From contig JAUMXD010000023.1 in the NCBI GenBank assembly GCA_030529305.1, positions 1 through 18,196 on the forward strand: DNA of 18,196 bases, read 5' to 3'. This DNA is from Allobrachymonas sp. GTDB taxonomy: Bacteria > Pseudomonadota > Gammaproteobacteria > Burkholderiales > Burkholderiaceae. The notes under the pieces are model-generated. The model worked only from the letters and a program-made list of their open reading frames with translations. It was not told where the DNA came from and searched no databases. The translations under genes and the position numbers were made by a program. Below are positions 14,479 through 18,196 of this stretch, in pieces; position 1 is the first letter of the stretch; each line of letters starts with the position of its first letter.

Positions 14479-15705
14479 ATGAGCACAGCAGACAAGAAAG
14501 CGCCTGGGTCGCTAAACGGCCCAAATGGCCCAAATGGTCTAAACGGCGCACCCGATTCGCCTGAGGCAACAAGCACAGCCGCAGGCCCGCTGGTGGCCGA
14601 TGCGCCGTCCGTGAGCGGGCGGGCGGCCCCGCAACCCGGGCAGCCCTTGCCAGAGCCGCAGCAGCGTTTTGACTACCGCCGCGCCATACGCAAGCGTTTT
14701 ATTTTTCTGTTTGGCGGCTTGCTCGTGGGCCTGGTGCTGGCTGTGGTGGATTTGCTCACGGGCTCGGCCAATGTGGCGGCAAGCGACGTGCTGTGTGTCA
14801 TCAGCCAATGGGCCACGGGTTGCGAGGCACCCAAAATCGCCGTGACCGTGGTCAAGGTCTATCGCATTCCCACGGTGCTCACGGCCATTGGCGTGGGGGC
14901 TTCGTTGGGCGTGGCCGGTTCCATCATGCAAACCATTTTGCGCAACCCGCTGGCCAGCCCTTACACGCTGGGCATTTCGGCCGGGGCCGGTTTTGGCGCG
15001 GCGCTCACCATCGTGACGGGTTTTGCCGCGATCGAAGGCCTGGGCATTTGGCTGGTGCCTTTCAATGCCTTTGTGTTTGCCTTGATGACGTGCTTTTTGA
15101 TCTACGCCATCGGTTCGTTCAAAAGGCTCACGCCCGGCACCATGATTCTGGCGGGCATTGGCCTGTCGTTTCTGTTCAATGCCCTGCAGTCGATGATGCA
15201 GTACGGCGCCACGGCCGAGCAGAACCAGAACATCGTGTTCTGGTTGTTTGGCAGCCTGTCCAAGTCCGACACCAAAACCGCCGTCTTCATGCTCGGCCTG
15301 GTGCTGGTGTTGCTGCCCATGCTCATGGTCAAGTCCTGGCAGTTCACCGCCCTGCAATTGGGCGACGAAAAGGCGACTGGCTTGGGCATCAACGTCAAGC
15401 GCCTGCGTTTGACGGGCTTTGCCGTGGCCTCGCTGCTCACGGCTACGGCTGTGAGTTTTGTGGGCACCATCGGCTTTGTGGGCCTGGCAGGGCCGCACGT
15501 GGCGCGCCTGCTGGTGGGTGAGGATCAGCGCTTCTTCATGCCTTTGTCGGCGCTGTTTGGCTCGCTCATTCTGCTGCTGGCCGATATCGTGAGCAAAAGC
15601 CTGCTCGAAGGTTTCATCTTCCCCATCGGCATCATCACCTCGTTGATCGGGGTGCCTGTTTTCTTCTCGGTCGTGCTGTCCAAGCGGCGCAGCTATTTCT
15701 CATGA
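14479..15705 (+). CDS. FecCD/BtuC-type ABC transporter permease
   Basis: This 408-residue inner-membrane permease belongs to the FecCD family. Conserved segments are VYRIPTVLTAIGVGASLGVAGSIMQTILRNPLASPYTLGISAGAGFGA, AGIGLSFLFNA, FWLFGSLS, GDEKATGLGINV, and FVGTIGFVGLAGPHVARLLVGEDQRFFMPLSALFGSLILLLADI. About ten membrane helices are expected. The first 65 residues are a cytoplasmic Gly/Ala/Pro/Asn-rich extension not found in typical members, containing four tandem x-Asn-Gly triplets. No strong ribosome binding site precedes ATG 14479, and the true start could be further in. It lies 282 bp after the binding-protein gene and overlaps the ATPase gene by four bases. Confidence 0.92.
   Translation: MSTADKKAPGSLNGPNGPNGLNGAPDSPEATSTAAGPLVADAPSVSGRAAPQPGQPLPEPQQRFDYRRAIRKRFIFLFGGLLVGLVLAVVDLLTGSANVAASDVLCVISQWATGCEAPKIAVTVVKVYRIPTVLTAIGVGASLGVAGSIMQTILRNPLASPYTLGISAGAGFGAALTIVTGFAAIEGLGIWLVPFNAFVFALMTCFLIYAIGSFKRLTPGTMILAGIGLSFLFNALQSMMQYGATAEQNQNIVFWLFGSLSKSDTKTAVFMLGLVLVLLPMLMVKSWQFTALQLGDEKATGLGINVKRLRLTGFAVASLLTATAVSFVGTIGFVGLAGPHVARLLVGEDQRFFMPLSALFGSLILLLADIVSKSLLEGFIFPIGIITSLIGVPVFFSVVLSKRRSYFS
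14512..14547 (+). repeat. four tandem 9-bp repeats coding x-Asn-Gly
   Basis: Units CTAAACGGC, CCAAATGGC, CCAAATGGT and CTAAACGGC follow each other in frame within the permease N-terminal tail and encode LNG-PNG-PNG-LNG. The first and last units are identical. The array is likely to expand or contract by slippage in multiples of three residues. Confidence 0.75.
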
Positions 15706-16514
15706 TTCGCATCCAGAACTACTCATTCGGCTACCCCAACAGCGCTGTTCTGGAGGATGTGAATCTTTCCATTCCGGCCGGAAAAATCAGCGCCATCATC
15801 GGCGCCAACGGGGCGGGCAAAAGCACCTTGCTCAAAAGCGTGAGCGGCTTGCTGCAAGGGCGCGGCAGCATCCAGATTGGCGCGCAAGAAAACAATCTGC
15901 AAGAAGTGGCCACCATGCCGCAGCACGAGCGTGTGCGGCTCGTGAGCTACCTGTCGCAAGACTTGAATTGCGATGCCGCGCTGAGCGTGTTTGAAATCGT
16001 GCTGCTGGGCATGGTGGGTAGCCTGAACACGCGCGTGGCCGAGGCAGACATCGAACGTGCACACGCCGCGCTGGATACCTTCAACTTGGGCCGCTTTGCC
16101 CAGCGCAACATCACCGAACTCTCGGGCGGGCAGCGGCAAATGGTCTTCATCGCGCAAGCGCTGGTCAAGAACCCGAAGATTCTGGTCTTTGATGAACCCA
16201 CGGCCAGCCTTGACCTGTACCGCCAATACGAATTGATGAACCGCTTGCAAGCACTCACGCGCGAGCGGCAGTTGACCACGCTGCTCACCCTGCACCACCT
16301 GGAGCTGGTGGCGCATTACGCCGATCAGGTCATCGTCATGCACGACAAGAGGGTGTACGCCGCAGGCAGCCCGGCCGAGGTGATGACCGAGGCCATGTTC
16401 CAGGACGTTTTCCGCCTCGAAACCGAAGTGTTTACCGACAAGCGCGGCACCATCCGCGTGTTGCCGATCGCGCCCGCGCCCGTATTGGCGCCAGCGGCTG
16501 GAGCGGTGTCTTAA
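15702..16514 (+). CDS. FecE/BtuD-type ABC transporter ATP-binding protein
   Basis: This 270-residue protein is the ATPase partner of the preceding permease. Walker A is GANGAGKS at 34-41, the Q-loop is in VSYLSQDLNCD, the signature is LSGGQRQMV, Walker B is ILVFDEPTASLD, and a switch histidine is in TLHHLELVAHYADQV. Its order and four-base ATGA overlap with the permease show that the two are made together. The family normally drives uptake of ferric siderophores, haem, cobalamin or, for the Niu systems of Helicobacter, nickel and cobalt. The last 20 residues are Ala/Pro-rich. Confidence 0.94.
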   Translation: MIRIQNYSFGYPNSAVLEDVNLSIPAGKISAIIGANGAGKSTLLKSVSGLLQGRGSIQIGAQENNLQEVATMPQHERVRLVSYLSQDLNCDAALSVFEIVLLGMVGSLNTRVAEADIERAHAALDTFNLGRFAQRNITELSGGQRQMVFIAQALVKNPKILVFDEPTASLDLYRQYELMNRLQALTRERQLTTLLTLHHLELVAHYADQVIVMHDKRVYAAGSPAEVMTEAMFQDVFRLETEVFTDKRGTIRVLPIAPAPVLAPAAGAVS

Positions 16515-16720
16515 CAGGACGGATTGCTGGAGCCGCAAAGACACTTGGGTTGAGAGGCCATGCCAGTTGTTGCATCACTCCGCTGGCCGCACGCAAAAAG
16601 CCAGGCGCCTGATCAGCGTTGATGGCATAGAGCTTGGGGCTTTGCCAATTGGGCATCTGTTCACGGCGCCCAGTCACCCGCCACACACAAACACCGATCG
16701 CGACCAGAAGGAGCACACGC

Positions 16721-17512
16721 ATGAACACCGAAGCAGAACTGGAAGACCGCATCCGCCACGGCTGGCAGATTTCGGCCGAAGGCTACAGCGGCTTCATCGT
16801 TGAAGAGTTGCAAGACGGCACGGCCGAGCATTGGCGGGCTGATTTGACGCAGGCGCTGGCCGGCATCACCACGCCCGATGGCGACCACCGCGTGCTTGAC
16901 GTAGGCACGGGCCCCGGCCTGTTTGCCATTTTGTTGGCGCAAGAGGGCTGGGACGTAACGGCCATCGACGGCTCGCCCAATATGCTGGCGCAGGCTCAGC
17001 AAAACGCGCAGCGCTGCGGCGTGACCTTTACCGTGCAGCACATGGAAGCGCAGCAGCTGGCCTTTGCCGATGGCAGCTTCGATGCCATCGTCAACCGCAA
17101 TGTGATGTGGACGGTGGCCGACCCCTGGCAGGCGTATCGGGAATTCTTCCGCGTGCTCGCGCCGGGCGGGCGCTTGCTGGTGTACGACGGCGACCATCTG
17201 GCCGATCTGCGCGATCCGGCCATTGCGACCGAAAAACAGCGCATCAAGGAAGAGTTTTTGCGCAAGCACGGTCAAACCAAAATGTCGTTCAAGCCCGAGC
17301 AGTATGAAGAAGCGCGCGGCTGGCGCACCGACTTGCCGCTGGCGCAAGAACGCCGCCCGCAGTGGGACGAAGCGGCACTGGCCCAAATCGGCTTTGAAAA
17401 CATCAGCGTGCGCTACGTCGATCAAGCCTTGGTGCCGCGCACGGGGCACGGCGGCACATCGCAAGACTTTGCCCCCATGTTTGCGCTGACGGCGAACAAG
17501 CCTTTGCGCTAA
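16721..17512 (+). CDS. class I SAM-dependent methyltransferase linked to the metal importer
   Basis: This 263-residue protein has a UbiE-like (Methyltransf_11) fold. SAM motif I is VLDVGTGPG at 58-66, the acidic residue ending strand 2 is in VTAIDGSP (about 83), motif II is FDAIVNRNVMWTVADP, and motif III is LAPGGRLLVYDGD. The start at ATG 16721 has AGAAGGAG at 16706-16713. From memory, relatives with an RN(V/L)xW motif frequently sit beside FecBCD-type transporters in anaerobes and proteobacteria, but their substrate is unknown. Here it lies 206 bp after the ATPase gene in the same direction, so cotranscription is likely. It might methylate a small chelator or process an imported complex; this is speculation. 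The methyltransferase call is firm. Confidence 0.9.
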   Translation: MNTEAELEDRIRHGWQISAEGYSGFIVEELQDGTAEHWRADLTQALAGITTPDGDHRVLDVGTGPGLFAILLAQEGWDVTAIDGSPNMLAQAQQNAQRCGVTFTVQHMEAQQLAFADGSFDAIVNRNVMWTVADPWQAYREFFRVLAPGGRLLVYDGDHLADLRDPAIATEKQRIKEEFLRKHGQTKMSFKPEQYEEARGWRTDLPLAQERRPQWDEAALAQIGFENISVRYVDQALVPRTGHGGTSQDFAPMFALTANKPLR

Positions 17513-17581
17513 CGCTTGTTGGTGCCGCGTTGATGCGGCTGCGGTGCGCAGGTCGCATATGCCCCGCATGGCCCGCATTAC

Positions 17582-17606
17582 GCCTGCATGGCTTGCGAGT
17601 GCAGGC
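17582..17606. terminator. possible hairpin between convergent genes
   Basis: GCCTGCA (17582-17588) pairs with TGCAGGC (17600-17606) with an 11-base loop between the convergent methyltransferase and ABC ATPase genes. There is no T tract on either side, so a terminator function is only suggested by position. Confidence 0.25.
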
Positions 17607-17711
17607 TCAGGCTATTGCAGCACGGCCGCTTGCCGCAATGCCGATACGGATGAAGAGGCTGAGCGTGTGTAGTGCTTAATGTGCTGCGCAGATGCAGCCT
17701 CAGGCAATCCT

Positions 17712-18196
17712 TCAAGCAACTGCTACTGGGCGGCGCACCAAGTGGCTGTTGCCGGGGTGAATGGGCAGCAGCTCGGTCGTGGCTGGAGCACAGGCTGTGC
17801 CGTTTGCACCGGCTGCCGTGGTGCCTTGCGCATCGTTATACGGCACGAAGCGTTTGCGCTGGCGTTCAACGGCGGGGTCGGGCACGGGCACGGCCGATAG
17901 CAGGGCCTGCGTGTAAGGGTGCAGCGGGTTGGAAAAGAGTTCTTCCACCTCGGCCGTTTCCACGATCTGGCCACGGTACATCACGGCTACCCGGTGGGCA
18001 ATGTGCCGCACCACCGACAGATCGTGCGCGATGAAAAGATAGCTCATGCCCGATTCGGCCTGCAGGTCAGACAAGAGGTTGATGATCTGCGCGCGGATGG
18101 ACACATCAAGCGCTGATACCGGCTCGTCGCAAATCACGAGTTTGGGGTTGAGCGCAATGGCGCGCGCGATGCCGATGCGCTGCAACTGCCCGCCCG
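17712..18196 (-). CDS. oligopeptide/dipeptide-type ABC transporter ATP-binding protein (partial, C-terminal part)
   Basis: The gene runs off the right edge of the window; only its last 161 or so codons are present. They begin inside the ABC signature ([17 protein letters not shown]), continue through Walker B ([18 protein letters not shown]) and the switch [26 protein letters not shown], and reach the OppF/DppF-type C-terminal region ([22 protein letters not shown]). That region marks the peptide-transporter ATPase family. The last 30 residues, rich in Ala and Thr, are not conserved. It converges on the methyltransferase gene and is not part of the nickel operons by orientation. Peptide uptake is the default assignment, although nickel transporters share this ATPase family. 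Confidence 0.9.
   Translation of the reverse strand, partial: GGQLQRIGIARAIALNPKLVICDEPVSALDVSIRAQIINLLSDLQAESGMSYLFIAHDLSVVRHIAHRVAVMYRGQIVETAEVEELFSNPLHPYTQALLSAVPVPDPAVERQRKRFVPYNDAQGTTAAGANGTACAPATTELLPIHPGNSHLVRRPVAVA

Noticed and set aside
1..18196. tRNA genes, rRNA, CRISPR arrays or insertion sequences
   Set aside because: No tRNA-like T-arm, regularly spaced repeats, or transposase with terminal inverted repeats was seen anywhere in the window.

Overview
The window looks like a betaproteobacterial chromosome, most likely Burkholderiales and close to Comamonadaceae. The grounds are GC-rich coding sequence, the S17 sequence, Comamonad-like transporter proteins and AT-rich spacers. The species cannot be fixed from this window. 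Most of it is a nickel-handling locus, with about nine or ten transport genes around an isolated urease gene set, a NikR regulator and several less expected partners.

Layout: (1) 6-272 is rpsQ (ribosomal protein S17), closed by a strong terminator. (2) About 330-1670 has no convincing gene, only short decayed-looking fragments, and turns AT-rich toward the urease. (3) 1673-4317 is ureA-ureB-ureC, preceded by two abutting dyads with the geometry of NikR operators and followed by an excellent intrinsic terminator. No urease accessory gene (ureD/E/F/G/H) is present. (4) 4637-5776 is a RibB/RibA-like fusion in which both catalytic sites look eroded. (5) nikR (minus strand) is followed by a 90-residue half-size UPF0016/GDT1 membrane protein with a third NikR-type dyad upstream. 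(6) 7369-12745 is a complete nikABCDE-type nickel ABC transporter. (7) 13039-16514 is a second ABC importer of the FecBCD/BtuCDF class (binding protein, permease, ATPase), reminiscent of the NiuBDE nickel/cobalt importer of gastric Helicobacter. It is followed by a SAM-dependent methyltransferase. (8) The window ends inside a convergent oligopeptide-type ABC ATPase gene on the minus strand.

How the parts may work together (inference): NikR senses nickel and acts at the urease and UPF0016 promoters. The Nik and FecBCD-type systems import nickel or nickel complexes, and urease is the main consumer. Structural urease genes without accessory genes, combined with NikR sites at the promoter and two kinds of nickel importer, resemble gastric Helicobacter. 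One specific possibility is a urease that is controlled inversely to nickel, as H. mustelae UreA2B2 is. The most noteworthy new observations are the NikR-type dyads with an exact 16-bp spacer, the degenerate RibBA paralogue, the half-size UPF0016 protein and the transporter-linked methyltransferase.
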